A stretch of DNA of 55,122 nt from contig CALXVM010000012.1 of assembly GCA_944392105.1 (NCBI GenBank), positions 1-55,122 on the forward strand. The letters run 5' to 3'. Shown here in pieces: positions 25,340 through 34,257 of the stretch. Both the position numbers and the translations under genes were made by a program. The notes under the pieces were generated by a model. That model did no database searches. It saw only the letters and a program-made list of their open reading frames with translations, and was not told the origin of the DNA. The first letter of the stretch is position 1. Every line of letters starts with the position of its first letter. Origin of the DNA: an uncultured Clostridia bacterium (lineage in GTDB: Bacteria > Bacillota > Clostridia > TANB77 > CAG-508).

Positions 25340-25969
25340 ATGTTAGAAGGTTTTGAACTTTTAGGACATAGTAGTATTAAAATAACAGGGGATAGAGTAA
25401 TATATATAGACCCATATAAAATAGAAGATGAGCCAAAAGATGCAGATATGATATTTATAACACATACTCATTATGACCATTTTTCGCCAGAGGACATACA
25501 AAAAGTAAGAAACCAAAATACTATAATTATCATAACAGATGATGGGTATACAGAATGTTTAAAGATGGGATTTAAGGAACATCAAATAAATAGAGTAGAG
25601 CCAAACAAGAGGTATCAACTTCATGGTTTAAACTTCGAAACAGTGCCTGCATATAATGTAAAATCACAATTTCACCCAAAATCAAGTAATTGGGTAGGAT
25701 ACATATTAGAAATAAGAAGTGCATCATATTACATTGCAGGAGACACAGACATGAATGAGGACAATGTTCAAGTTGAGTGTGATGTTGCATTTGTTCCAGT
25801 TGGAGGAACATACACGATGGATGCAGTTGAAGCTGCTAAATTTGTAAATGAAATACAACCAAGAATAGCAATTCCAATACATTATGGAACAATAGTAGGA
25901 ACAAAAGCAGATGCAGAGAGATTTGAAGGTTTGTTAAAAAGTACAATAGAATGTAGAATTATGATGTAG
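25340..25969 (+). CDS. MBL-fold metal-dependent hydrolase (UPF0173)
   Basis: 209 residues. The metallo-beta-lactamase motif HTHYDH is at residues 41-46, with YIAGDTD and the C-terminal HYGT providing further metal ligands. The short, domain-free form resembles the YtkL/UPF0173 group, whose substrate is unknown. GGAGGTAAATT precedes the ATG. The next gene (uppP) begins 12 bases after the stop, indicating an operon. Confidence 0.88.
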   Translation: MLEGFELLGHSSIKITGDRVIYIDPYKIEDEPKDADMIFITHTHYDHFSPEDIQKVRNQNTIIIITDDGYTECLKMGFKEHQINRVEPNKRYQLHGLNFETVPAYNVKSQFHPKSSNWVGYILEIRSASYYIAGDTDMNEDNVQVECDVAFVPVGGTYTMDAVEAAKFVNEIQPRIAIPIHYGTIVGTKADAERFEGLLKSTIECRIMM

Positions 25970-25980
25970 GAGGAGAAAAA

Positions 25981-26829
25981 GTGGACATTTTAATTTCAAT
26001 TATATTTGGTATAGTAGAAGGTATTACAGAATGGCTTCCAATAAGTAGTACTGGACATTTAATTTTACTAGAGCAATTTTTAAGTTTTAACAATGTATCA
26101 GAGAATTTCTTTGATATGTTTGAAGTTGTAATACAATTTGGAGCAATTTTAGCAGTTGTAGTAATGTATTGGAAAAATATTTTCCCATTTACAAATAAAA
26201 AAGATAGAGGATATAAGAAAACAGGCTTTTTATCACATGTAGACAAGAACATTATTGGAATGTGGGGAAAAATATTAGTTGCTTGTATCCCAGCAGCAAT
26301 AGTTGGACTTTTATTTGATGACAAAATAAACGAATTATTTTATAACCCAACAGTAATAGCAATTGCATTAATAGTATTTGGTATCGCATTTATATTTATA
26401 GAAAACTGGCATAAAAGTAGGAAATCTGAGCCAAGAGTAAATGACACATTACAAATAACATATAGAGATGCATTAATTATAGGACTATTTCAATTAATTG
26501 CAGCAATATTTCCAGGAACATCACGTTCTGGAGCTACAATAATTGGTGGACTATTAATAGGACTATCTCGTACAACGGCAGCAGAATTTACATTTTATTT
26601 AGCAATACCTGTAATGTTTGGAGCAAGCTTACTAAAGTTACTCAAATTTGGATTGGCATTTACAGGAACAGAACTTGCAATATTAATAGTAGGAATGGTA
26701 GTAGCATTTATAGTATCAATTTTAATAATTAAATTCTTAATGAATTATATTAAGAAACATGACTTCAAAGTATTTGGTTGGTACAGAATTGTACTTGGAA
26801 TTCTAGTAATAGCAACGTTGGTATTCTAA
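25981..26829 (+). CDS. uppP: Undecaprenyl-diphosphatase UppP
   Basis: Membrane enzyme that recycles the peptidoglycan lipid carrier by removing a phosphate from undecaprenyl diphosphate. 282 residues with about seven or eight hydrophobic helices. Signature motifs EGITEWLPISSTGHL (N-terminal) and PGTSRSGATI are both present. The GTG start at 25981 follows AGGAGGAGAAAAA. It confers bacitracin resistance when abundant. Co-transcribed with the MBL gene. Confidence 0.95.
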   Translation: MDILISIIFGIVEGITEWLPISSTGHLILLEQFLSFNNVSENFFDMFEVVIQFGAILAVVVMYWKNIFPFTNKKDRGYKKTGFLSHVDKNIIGMWGKILVACIPAAIVGLLFDDKINELFYNPTVIAIALIVFGIAFIFIENWHKSRKSEPRVNDTLQITYRDALIIGLFQLIAAIFPGTSRSGATIIGGLLIGLSRTTAAEFTFYLAIPVMFGASLLKLLKFGLAFTGTELAILIVGMVVAFIVSILIIKFLMNYIKKHDFKVFGWYRIVLGILVIATLVF

Positions 26830-26995
26830 AACTTATAGTATAAATTATATATAATTTATATAAAAATTGTTTTATCAAAAATTTAAGATTAAATTATAGA
26901 ATAGAAAAGATTTTTTATATAATATAAGCAAATACAACAAATATAAGTTAATAAAACAATATAGAAAATAGAATAAATAAACAGCACAAAAATAT

Positions 26996-27025
26996 AAGCC
27001 TCTTCATATAATAGTGAAGGGGCTT
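26996..27025 (+). promoter_or_regulatory. RBS-sequestering hairpin before cysE
   Basis: An 11-bp stem (26996-27006 AAGCCTCTTCA with 27015-27025 TGAAGGGGCTT, one G-T pair) with an 8-base loop ends on the base before the ATG. The right arm contains the only ribosome binding site (GAAGGGG), so the folded form would block translation. Confidence 0.6.
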
Positions 27026-27538
27026 ATGAACGTTTTTAAAGAGTTATATGAAGATGCAAGAAACATTAAAGAAAAAGATCCAGCTTGCAGAAATTTACTA
27101 GAAGCAATTATTTTGTATCCAGGTTTTCATATATTGGTATTTCATAAAATAGCACATTTTTTCTATAGACATAAATTTTTATTTATAGCAAGACTTATAT
27201 CACAAATAGGAAGATTTTTTACAGGAATTGAAATACATCCAGGGGCAAAAATAGGTAAGAGATTATTTATAGATCATGGTATGGGAATTGTAATAGGAGA
27301 AACAGCAACTGTTGGAAATGACTGCACAATTTATCACAATGCAACATTGGGTGGAACAGGGAAAGATAAGTATAAAAGGCATCCAGACTTAGGAAACAAC
27401 GTAATGGTTGGTAGCGGAGCAAAAGTATTAGGACCAATAAAGATAGGTAATAACGTAAAAATAGGTGCAAATGCTGTAATATTAAAAAATGTGCCAGATA
27501 ATGCAACTGTAGTAGGAGTGCCTGGGGTCGAGAAGTAA
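27026..27538 (+). CDS. cysE: Serine O-acetyltransferase
   Basis: 170 residues. First step of cysteine synthesis: acetyl-CoA plus serine to O-acetylserine. Left-handed beta-helix hexapeptide repeats run from about 62 to the end, with the [21 protein letters not shown] and GGTGKD motifs typical of CysE. The ATG at 27026 gives the usual [20 protein letters not shown] start; a GTG at 27014 lies inside the hairpin. The C-terminus is short (VPGVEK), so feedback-regulatory residues of the longer enzymes are absent. No cysK is adjacent. Confidence 0.92.
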   Translation: MNVFKELYEDARNIKEKDPACRNLLEAIILYPGFHILVFHKIAHFFYRHKFLFIARLISQIGRFFTGIEIHPGAKIGKRLFIDHGMGIVIGETATVGNDCTIYHNATLGGTGKDKYKRHPDLGNNVMVGSGAKVLGPIKIGNNVKIGANAVILKNVPDNATVVGVPGVEK

Positions 27539-27540
27539 TT

Positions 27541-27636
27541 GGAAAATTGGGACCAGATCTAAATTTCTTCAAATGAGAAATTGGGACCAGATCTGAATTT
27601 CCTCAAACGAGAAAAAATGATCTGGTCCCAATTTCC
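27541..27636. repeat. REP-like palindromic repeat, copy 4 (three half-units)
   Basis: Two direct half-units containing TTGGGACCAGATCT (27547 and 27581 areas) face an inverted one, GATCTGGTCCCAATTTCC, ending at 27636. It separates convergent cysE and tyrS and could also act as a bidirectional terminator. Confidence 0.8.
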
Positions 27637-27641
27637 TTCAA

Positions 27642-28868
27642 TTACTTTATCTTACCTACATAATAATTTTTCTTACCTCTTTTTACTACAAGGTATTGTC
27701 CTTCTATAAATAAATCTTGATTTACTACTAAGTCTAAATCTGTTACTTTTTCACCATTTATTGAAATAGCACCGTTTCCGATAAATTCTCTTGCTTCTCT
27801 TTTACTAGATACAGCACATAAATCTACTAATGTATCAACTATATTTTTTCCTGCTTCTATTTCTTTAATATCAGCATTTTGGAATAAGTCTTCAATGTCT
27901 TTTTTAGATAAGTCATTAAATTTATTGTTAAATAAATGGTCGGCTAAGCTAACTGCTTTTTCGTATTCTTCTTTACCATGTAAGAATGTTATAATTTCTC
28001 TAGCTAATGCTTTATGAGCTTCTCTTAATTCAGGATGCTCATTGTTTTTCTTCTCTAAATCTTCAATTTCCTCTTTAGACAAGAAAGTATAAATTTTTAA
28101 ATAATCAATTACTTTACAATCTTCTACATTTACAAAGAATTGATATAATTGATAGCTAGATGTTTTTTCTTTATTTAACCATAAGGCATTTCCTTCACTT
28201 TTACCAAATTTACGACCTTGTGAGTCAGTTACAAGTGGCATAGTAAATCCATATACTTCATCACCAGTTGTCTTTCTAATTAAATCAATACCTGCTGTGA
28301 TGTTACCCCATTGGTCAGAGCCAGCACATTGCATGTTTACTCCGTAATTTTCATGTAGATATTTAAAGTCTGTTGCTTGCAAAATCATATAAGAAAATTC
28401 TGTATAAGTAATTCCTTCGTCTAATCTTCTTCTTATAATGTCTTTATCTAACATATAATTTATGTTAAAGTACTTACCATAGTCACGTAAGAAATCCAAA
28501 GTATTAATTTTTGATAGCCAATCATAATTATTAACGACTTTAAATCCAAATATTTTTTCAACTTGAGACTTTAAGCTTTCAAAATTATGTTCAACAGTTT
28601 CTTTAGAAATCATTGGTCTTTCTGTAGTAGGACGTGGGTCACCTATTAAACCAGTTCCACCACCAACAAGAAGTATTGGATTATGACCAGCATCTTTTAA
28701 TCTCTTAGAAATAAGAAAACTAGACAAGTGACCAACATGTAAGCTATCTGCTGTTGGGTCTGTTCCTATATAAAAAGTAAGACCTCCTTCATTTAATTTT
28801 TTTTCTAAATCTGGACTAGATATATCTTTAATTAGTCCTCTCCATTGTAAGTCTTCAAATAATGTCAT
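27642..28868 (-). CDS. tyrS: Tyrosyl-tRNA synthetase
   Basis: 408 residues, class I. The HIGH motif is HVGH at 44-47; the KMSKS motif reads KFGKS as in many bacterial TyrRS. Other family features are YIGTDPTADSLHVGH, LVGGGTGLIGDP and GSDQWGNITAG. A C-terminal S4-type RNA-binding domain follows (about 340-408). GGAGGAAATTTT precedes the ATG. A T-box leader lies upstream, so expression rises when tRNA-Tyr is uncharged. Confidence 0.97.
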   Translation of the reverse strand: MTLFEDLQWRGLIKDISSPDLEKKLNEGGLTFYIGTDPTADSLHVGHLSSFLISKRLKDAGHNPILLVGGGTGLIGDPRPTTERPMISKETVEHNFESLKSQVEKIFGFKVVNNYDWLSKINTLDFLRDYGKYFNINYMLDKDIIRRRLDEGITYTEFSYMILQATDFKYLHENYGVNMQCAGSDQWGNITAGIDLIRKTTGDEVYGFTMPLVTDSQGRKFGKSEGNALWLNKEKTSSYQLYQFFVNVEDCKVIDYLKIYTFLSKEEIEDLEKKNNEHPELREAHKALAREIITFLHGKEEYEKAVSLADHLFNNKFNDLSKKDIEDLFQNADIKEIEAGKNIVDTLVDLCAVSSKREAREFIGNGAISINGEKVTDLDLVVNQDLFIEGQYLVVKRGKKNYYVGKIK

Positions 28869-28949
28869 AAAATTTCCTCCTTTATAAATTATTTTCTATG
28901 TTTAACAAAATAAACAAAAAAGTACCTAACATAAAGTATGTGTAAAATT

Positions 28950-29232
28950 AAATAAAAACAAAAGAGTCAAATTATCCTATCAAAGGACGATTTGACTCGT
29001 GGTACCACCTTTATTCACAACCAAAAAATTATAAAAAGTATTGATTAACTAAATTTAAACACTTTTTTTGTTGATTGCCTTATTAAAGCTATTCGTTGCT
29101 AACGTTAATTGCTATAAGAAGTGTAATTCGTAAATTTATATTCTAATAGTTTTCACCAACCACTATCTCTCTAAAGTTTGTAACTATAAACTACTACTAG
29201 GTTTCTTTTTAAAACACAATTAAATAAAGATA
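28950..29232 (-). promoter_or_regulatory. T-box leader of tyrS
   Basis: The minus strand contains the T-box core GGTGGTACCACG (28998-29009), followed by a terminator (stem GAGTCAAAT/ATTTGACTC, 28964-28998, then a T-run). Upstream lies a Stem I-like region with GGTGAAAA and a TAC triplet that could be the Tyr specifier. Uncharged tRNA-Tyr is expected to favour the antiterminator. Confidence 0.92.
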
Positions 29233-29238
29233 TTTAAT

Positions 29239-29267
29239 ATTATAATGTATTTTTTAATAAAAATCAA
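29239..29267 (-). promoter_or_regulatory. Promoter of tyrS
   Basis: On the minus strand: TTGATT (29267-29262), 17 bases, TATAAT (29244-29239). Transcription would start about 29232, just before the T-box Stem I. Confidence 0.7.
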
Positions 29268-29482
29268 GAAAAATATAAACAAGTTTGCTTACACATAAAA
29301 ATGTAATTGAACTGTAACAAAAATGTAATGCAAAAGAAATGTACAATCTAAATATGAGATGATACAATTATTCTGCAAAAAATAAACAGCAACAAACTGC
29401 TCCACATTTATTAATTATATAAAATTTAGAAAATAAAACAATATAATTAATAAATAAAATATGTGGAATAATAGCAAAAGCA

Positions 29483-30151
29483 ATGGAAGCTGCAAATAAG
29501 ACAAATGAAGCTATTATAGACGAACAAATATCACTCGAAAATACAGATAGATATATAGAAGATACATTAGATGAAATGGTTACGTTACAAAGTAATGGGA
29601 GCTATGATGAAAATAAAGGGATGAACACTCCTTATTTAAAGGACGGAATGATACCTGTAAAGTGGAATGGTACAAATTGGGTAAAAACTGTAGGAAGTGA
29701 TAAAGAATGGTATGATTATAGTAAAAAAATGTGGGCTAATGTAGTTATAAATGGAGTCTTTGACGAAGAAGGAGTTTTAGATGAAAATAGTTCATATAGC
29801 ATGTTTGTATGGATACCAAGATATGCGTATAGTATAACAAGTGGTTATCATCAAAGTGGCGAAGAAATAAATAGTTCAGTTCCAACACATGGAGCAGTAA
29901 TTGACGAAGTACACTATTTCTGTAGTGGAGTATGTATTAATGCTTTCTATGATGACTACGGATATACATGTAAAACTTATGGTAGCTGTAGCACTTGTGA
30001 AGGAGATGGCCAAGTATCTACCTCAAAACAATGTACAACTTGTGGCGGAGATGGAAAAGTTACAAAATATAACTATTGTGGCCATGGATATGCTAATTCA
30101 CATTATTGGTGTGCTCATGGAAATGATATGGGAGTAACACAACATGATTAA
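29483..30151 (+). CDS. N-terminally truncated pilin-like protein with Cys-rich C-terminus
   Basis: 222 residues from the ATG. Codons upstream still read GIIAKA before MEAANKTNEAII, which resembles the stretch just after the prepilin transmembrane helix (NGIIxxAxEAxxKTE) in type IV pilin-like proteins of gut Clostridia. The prepilin helix itself is absent. The middle (GMIPVKWNGTNWVKTVG, SMFVWIPRYAYSI) fits that same family. The C-terminus has many Cys and His in pairs (CSTCEGDG, CTTCGGDG, CGHG), like a DnaJ zinc finger, and may bind zinc. It may be a remnant pseudogene or use an unseen start; no convincing RBS is found. Confidence 0.5.
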   Translation: MEAANKTNEAIIDEQISLENTDRYIEDTLDEMVTLQSNGSYDENKGMNTPYLKDGMIPVKWNGTNWVKTVGSDKEWYDYSKKMWANVVINGVFDEEGVLDENSSYSMFVWIPRYAYSITSGYHQSGEEINSSVPTHGAVIDEVHYFCSGVCINAFYDDYGYTCKTYGSCSTCEGDGQVSTSKQCTTCGGDGKVTKYNYCGHGYANSHYWCAHGNDMGVTQHD

Positions 30152-30237
30152 AAATATATAACTGCTTTTATATTTACAAAAATAGATTAAGACATTATAA
30201 TTATGGTATGTAAAGTTTATAAAAATGAGGGTTATAT

Positions 30238-30942
30238 ATGGTAAAAAAGGTATTAATTTTTATTTTATGTATTGTTTTTATAATGACAGTTATTTTATTA
30301 ATTTGTGTATTATACAAATTTAATATAATTCCACAAAAAACATATACAGCAGAGGACTTTGGTATTACTACAGTAAAAAGTTCTATTGATTACAATAATA
30401 ATGGCGTTGATGATTATACAGATATACTGCTAGGCGCAAGAAAAGATGCAGAAAATCATCCAAAGTATGATAGTAGATATTTTGGAGATGGAGGATACCC
30501 GCCAGATAATATTGGAGTTTGTACAGATGTTGTTTGGCGAGCTTTTAAAAATGCTGGATATTGTTTAAGAGACATGGTGGATAATGATATAAAAAATAAT
30601 CCAGAAGAGTACATTTATGTAGAGACGAGAGATAAAAACATAGATTTTAGAAGAGTAGGAAATTTAGACATATTTTTTAAGAAATATGCACAGTCATTAA
30701 CTCTAGATATTAACAAAATAGAAGAATGGCAACCAGGAGATATTGTGGTTTTTGGAAACGAAGAACATATTGGCATTGTTTCAGATAAAAGAAATTCTAA
30801 AGGTCAGACATATATTATACATAATGGCGGACAACCAAATAGAGAAGAGGATTTTTTCAAGTACAACAATATGGCGGTTATTGGTCATTATAGATTTGAT
30901 GCAAGTAGAATCGATAAGAGCATACTTGTAACTTGGGAATAG
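30238..30942 (+). CDS. DUF1287 (NlpC/P60-like) membrane protein
   Basis: 234 residues. An N-terminal transmembrane segment (5-27) is followed by an extracytoplasmic domain. The family pattern is present: YPPDNIGVCTDVVWRAF (probable catalytic Cys), NIDFRRVGNL, WQPGDIVVFGNEEHIGIVSD (His) and the C-terminal GHYRFD. Such proteins are thought to be cell-wall amidases or peptidases; the substrate is not known. The start follows TATAT at 30238, with an AGGG ribosome binding site. It lies after the pilin-like gene by 86 bases. Confidence 0.8.
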   Translation: MVKKVLIFILCIVFIMTVILLICVLYKFNIIPQKTYTAEDFGITTVKSSIDYNNNGVDDYTDILLGARKDAENHPKYDSRYFGDGGYPPDNIGVCTDVVWRAFKNAGYCLRDMVDNDIKNNPEEYIYVETRDKNIDFRRVGNLDIFFKKYAQSLTLDINKIEEWQPGDIVVFGNEEHIGIVSDKRNSKGQTYIIHNGGQPNREEDFFKYNNMAVIGHYRFDASRIDKSILVTWE

Positions 30943-30965
30943 CATCTAAGAAATAAAAAAATTAT

Positions 30966-31036
30966 AAAATGGGAGTTTAAATTTTTCAATTATTATAATT
31001 TTATTAATTGCAAAAATGTAAACTTCCATTTTTGTA
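30966..31036 (+). terminator. Intrinsic terminator
   Basis: Two-part stem (AAAATGGGAGTTTA with TAAACTTCCATTTT, and an inner pairing TTTTTCAATTA with TAATTGCAAAAA) then TTGT. It ends the DUF1287 gene. Confidence 0.65.
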
Positions 31037-31105
31037 ATTAAACTATAAAATAAGTTTATTTATATAATCTTTTTATAAATCTGTAGAAACCAAGTATTTA
31101 TTTTC

Positions 31106-31134
31106 TTGACAACATAAATTGGCTAATATATAAT
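31106..31134 (+). promoter_or_regulatory. Promoter of natAB
   Basis: TTGACA (31106-31111), 17 bases, TATAAT (31129-31134): a perfect consensus promoter 32 bases before the ABC gene, so the transporter is probably well expressed. Confidence 0.8.
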
Positions 31135-31165
31135 TTGGGCAGTTAAAAAGGAAAGGGGAAAATAT

Positions 31166-32062
31166 ATGGGACTTAAAGTTGAACATGTTAATAAAACATA
31201 TGGAACTAAAAAAGTTGTAAACGATATTTCTTTTGAAATAGATAAACCAAGTGTCTATGGACTTTTAGGTACTAACGGTGCTGGAAAAACAACAACAATA
31301 AGAATGATACTTGGAATATTAAAAAAGGATAGTGGAGAGATATCTTGGAATGGTAAAGAAGTTAAAAGAAAAAATGTTAACTTTGGATATTTACCAGAAG
31401 AAAGAGGAGTATATCCTAAAACAAAAATTTATGACCAAATGATGTACTTTGCAGAGTTAAAAGGAATGAAAAAAGAAAAGGCAATAGAGTCATTAAAATA
31501 TTGGGCAAATAGATTAGAAGTAGAGCAATATATTAATATGACTCCAGAAAAATTATCTAAAGGTAATCAACAAAAAATACAATTTATAACAGCTATAATA
31601 CATGACCCAGAGCTTATTGTATTAGATGAACCATTTAGTGGTCTAGACCCTGTAAATACAGAACTTTTAAAGAATGTAATAATAGAACTAATTAGAAATG
31701 GAAAATATATTATAATGTCTAGCCATCAAATGCATTCAATTGAAGAATTTTGTAGTGATGTATTAATTCTTAATAAAGGTGAGACTGTACTTAAAGGAAA
31801 TTTAAAAGAAATTAAAGAACAATATAATGCAAATAGAGTAAGTTTAAGCACTATAGAAAACGTGGATAAATATATAAAAGAATTAGGCTTAGAAATATAT
31901 AACAGTAAGGATAATGACTATATAATTAATATAAGCGGAGAAGAAGACGGCTACAAATTAATAAATAAACTTATTGAAAATAAAGTAAAGGTAGAAAAAT
32001 TTGAGATTATGAAACCAAGCTTAAATGATATATTTATAGAAAAGGTAGGTGAAGCAAAATGA
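31166..32062 (+). CDS. ABC transporter ATP-binding protein (NatA-like)
   Basis: 298 residues. Walker A GTNGAGKTT, the signature LSKGNQQKIQFI, Walker B LIVLDEPFSGLD and the switch SSHQ are all present. The C-terminal extension (about 220-298) is the coupling domain found in NatA-type sodium or drug exporters. The stop codon overlaps the start of the permease gene in ATGA. It exports Na+ or a lipid-like compound in its best-known relatives; the substrate here is unknown. Confidence 0.9.
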   Translation: MGLKVEHVNKTYGTKKVVNDISFEIDKPSVYGLLGTNGAGKTTTIRMILGILKKDSGEISWNGKEVKRKNVNFGYLPEERGVYPKTKIYDQMMYFAELKGMKKEKAIESLKYWANRLEVEQYINMTPEKLSKGNQQKIQFITAIIHDPELIVLDEPFSGLDPVNTELLKNVIIELIRNGKYIIMSSHQMHSIEEFCSDVLILNKGETVLKGNLKEIKEQYNANRVSLSTIENVDKYIKELGLEIYNSKDNDYIINISGEEDGYKLINKLIENKVKVEKFEIMKPSLNDIFIEKVGEAK

Positions 32063-33312
32063 GAGATTTATGGATAGTAGCTTCATATACAATAAAAGAT
32101 ATGCTTAAGAAAAAAACTTTTATTATTTCAAATTTAGTTATTTTTCTTATTATAATAGTTGGCTTTAATGTGCCTAACATATTAAATATGTTTAATGAAG
32201 ATGAATCTTCTGAAAATGGTTCTGCATTATTATCAAAAACATTAATTGTAGATGAGAAAAACATATTTGAAGGTTCTTTAGAAACATTGAATACAATGAA
32301 TTTAGGCACTCAATTTGAAATAACAAACGAAGAAATTTCAATAGACGATGTAAAAAATAAAATTGTTAATGGAGATGTAGATGACGCAATAATAATTAAT
32401 GAAAGTGATAATAAAGTAAATGTTGAATACATAGTAGAAAATATGGCAATGATGAACAATGAAGTACCAGAAAAAGTTACAAATATGTTAACGAGTGCGT
32501 ATACTAATTTACAAATTTCAAAATTAGGGTTAACACAAGAACAACTTGCAAGTCTTACACCAAACTTTACTTTTGAATTACAACAAGCAGAAGAGCAAGA
32601 AGTTAAAGGAAATATACTTGTTATAATGTTACTTTCTTTAGTATTATTTTATGCAATATACTTCTGTGCATATCAAGTATCAAACTCAATAACAACAGAA
32701 AAAACTTCAAAAATAATGGAAACATTAGTTACTTCTACTTCACCAAGAACCATAGTACTTGGTAAAACAATAGGAATAGGCGTAGTTGGATTACTACAAG
32801 TAATAGCAATTGTTGCTGTAGCATTAATTTGCGCTTATGCGTGCTTACCAGAGGGAATGTTAAGCAGTGCATTAGACTTATCACAAATTACACCAACTTT
32901 AGGAATATTAACAGTAGTTTACTTTATATTAGGATATGCAACATATGCATTACTATATGCTTTAACAGGTTCTACTGTAAGCAAACCAGAAGATGTACAA
33001 AGTGCAAATGGCCCTGTTGCTATTATATCAATTATAGGATTTTACTTAGCATACTTTACTATGATGAATCCAACGAGTGATTTAAATGTATTTGCATCAA
33101 TATTCCCATTCTCAGCACCATTCTGTATGCCATTTAGAGTTATGATGGGAATTGCAACACCAGGACAAATAGCAATATCTATAATTGTTTTGTTACTAAC
33201 AATTGTTATAGTAGCAAGTGTATCAATAAAAATTTATTCAAATGCTATTTTAAATTACGGTAGTAGAGTAAGTTTAAAAGATATGATAAATATGTATAAG
33301 CATGGAAGTTAG
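32059..33312 (+). CDS. ABC-2 type permease (NatB-like)
   Basis: 417 residues. One N-terminal helix is followed by a large extracytoplasmic loop (about 45-180), then five helices near the C-terminal half (GNILVIMLLSLVLFYAIYF and following). This matches the ABC-2 permease family that partners with NatA. ATG overlaps the upstream stop. The C-terminus ends with a codon pair just at a REP-like repeat (stop codon within it). Confidence 0.85.
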   Translation: MRDLWIVASYTIKDMLKKKTFIISNLVIFLIIIVGFNVPNILNMFNEDESSENGSALLSKTLIVDEKNIFEGSLETLNTMNLGTQFEITNEEISIDDVKNKIVNGDVDDAIIINESDNKVNVEYIVENMAMMNNEVPEKVTNMLTSAYTNLQISKLGLTQEQLASLTPNFTFELQQAEEQEVKGNILVIMLLSLVLFYAIYFCAYQVSNSITTEKTSKIMETLVTSTSPRTIVLGKTIGIGVVGLLQVIAIVAVALICAYACLPEGMLSSALDLSQITPTLGILTVVYFILGYATYALLYALTGSTVSKPEDVQSANGPVAIISIIGFYLAYFTMMNPTSDLNVFASIFPFSAPFCMPFRVMMGIATPGQIAISIIVLLLTIVIVASVSIKIYSNAILNYGSRVSLKDMINMYKHGS

Positions 33313-33356
33313 GGACAGGTCCCAATTTCCTAAATCGGGAAATTGGGGACAGGTCA
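33304..33356. repeat. REP-like palindromic repeat, copy 5
   Basis: GAAGTTAGGGACAGGTCCC and the following GGGAAATTGGGGACAGGTC flank a short spacer. The gene's TAG stop lies in the first half-unit. A degenerate inverted half (GACCTGTCTTAAACTTC) follows at 33399-33415. Confidence 0.75.
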
Positions 33357-33414
33357 TTTTGGACTTAAGTACTATAATTATAAATGTAAATTCTTGATGA
33401 CCTGTCTTAAACTT

Positions 33415-34257
33415 CTAATTAAGTTCGGTTAAATCTTGCCAATATTTTTTAGGCATGTATTGCATTTGAAGTCTTGGATTACTTCTTTCTTTAATTGAAA
33501 TAGTATTAAAAAACGTTTTCCAAAAATCTTGAAATTGTTTTTCTTCTTTTGAAAGTTCAGGTATTTTTATATTTTGCGGAACTTCTATTATTTCATAGTT
33601 ATTTAAAGTTTGTATATTAGTTTTTATACTATTATTTGCCTCATTATAAGTACTGCATTGAACATTATTCTGGGTGCTTTTGTTAGCATTGTATAAAAAC
33701 ATTAAATTTCTGTTTTTATCATGCAATATTAAATTTTGAGTTGGAAACCTCTTAATAAGGAAATGCCCAAGTAGCTCAATTACATTATTGTCTGGATGTA
33801 TAGGTGCATAAAATAAATTATTACCAACTTCAGAAAGTCTAACTAATCCCTTTAATTTGTGAGATTCATGTAATACATTTTTTCTAAGTTTCATAACTTC
33901 TAAAACATAATCTATAGATAACATTGACGTTATTTTTGGACCGATAATAAATGCATTTAAGATGTATTTAAGAATATTTATTTCTTTACTTTTTTGACAA
34001 GACAAAAAGGCATAATAACAATTGTATAAAGCATCAAAAGAAACATTTGAATATAGACCGTTCCAAATGCGAGATGCTTTTTCTTTGTCTGTTTTTACAT
34101 AAATTGCAGTATCTAAGAAGTTACCCAAGTAGTGCTTTTCAAATACTATATTAGAAGGAATTTGTTTTGAAACATAGCAATTAAATGCAATAGTTAGCAA
34201 ACCATCAAATGTTCCATCATATAAAAATATAGTATTTAGAAGTTTCCAGTTATACAT
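33415..34257 (-). CDS. DUF4130 (TIGR03915) DNA-metabolism protein
   Basis: 280 residues. The N-terminal FLYDGTFDGLLTIAFNCYVS and C-terminal NPRLQMQYMPKKYWQDLTEL are the conserved ends of this family. Family members always accompany a radical SAM partner (TIGR03916), which is the gene just upstream here; the two reading frames overlap by 22 bases. The pair is predicted to repair or modify DNA, but the reaction is unknown. No catalytic residues are assigned. Confidence 0.85.
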   Translation of the reverse strand: MYNWKLLNTIFLYDGTFDGLLTIAFNCYVSKQIPSNIVFEKHYLGNFLDTAIYVKTDKEKASRIWNGLYSNVSFDALYNCYYAFLSCQKSKEINILKYILNAFIIGPKITSMLSIDYVLEVMKLRKNVLHESHKLKGLVRLSEVGNNLFYAPIHPDNNVIELLGHFLIKRFPTQNLILHDKNRNLMFLYNANKSTQNNVQCSTYNEANNSIKTNIQTLNNYEIIEVPQNIKIPELSKEEKQFQDFWKTFFNTISIKERSNPRLQMQYMPKKYWQDLTELN

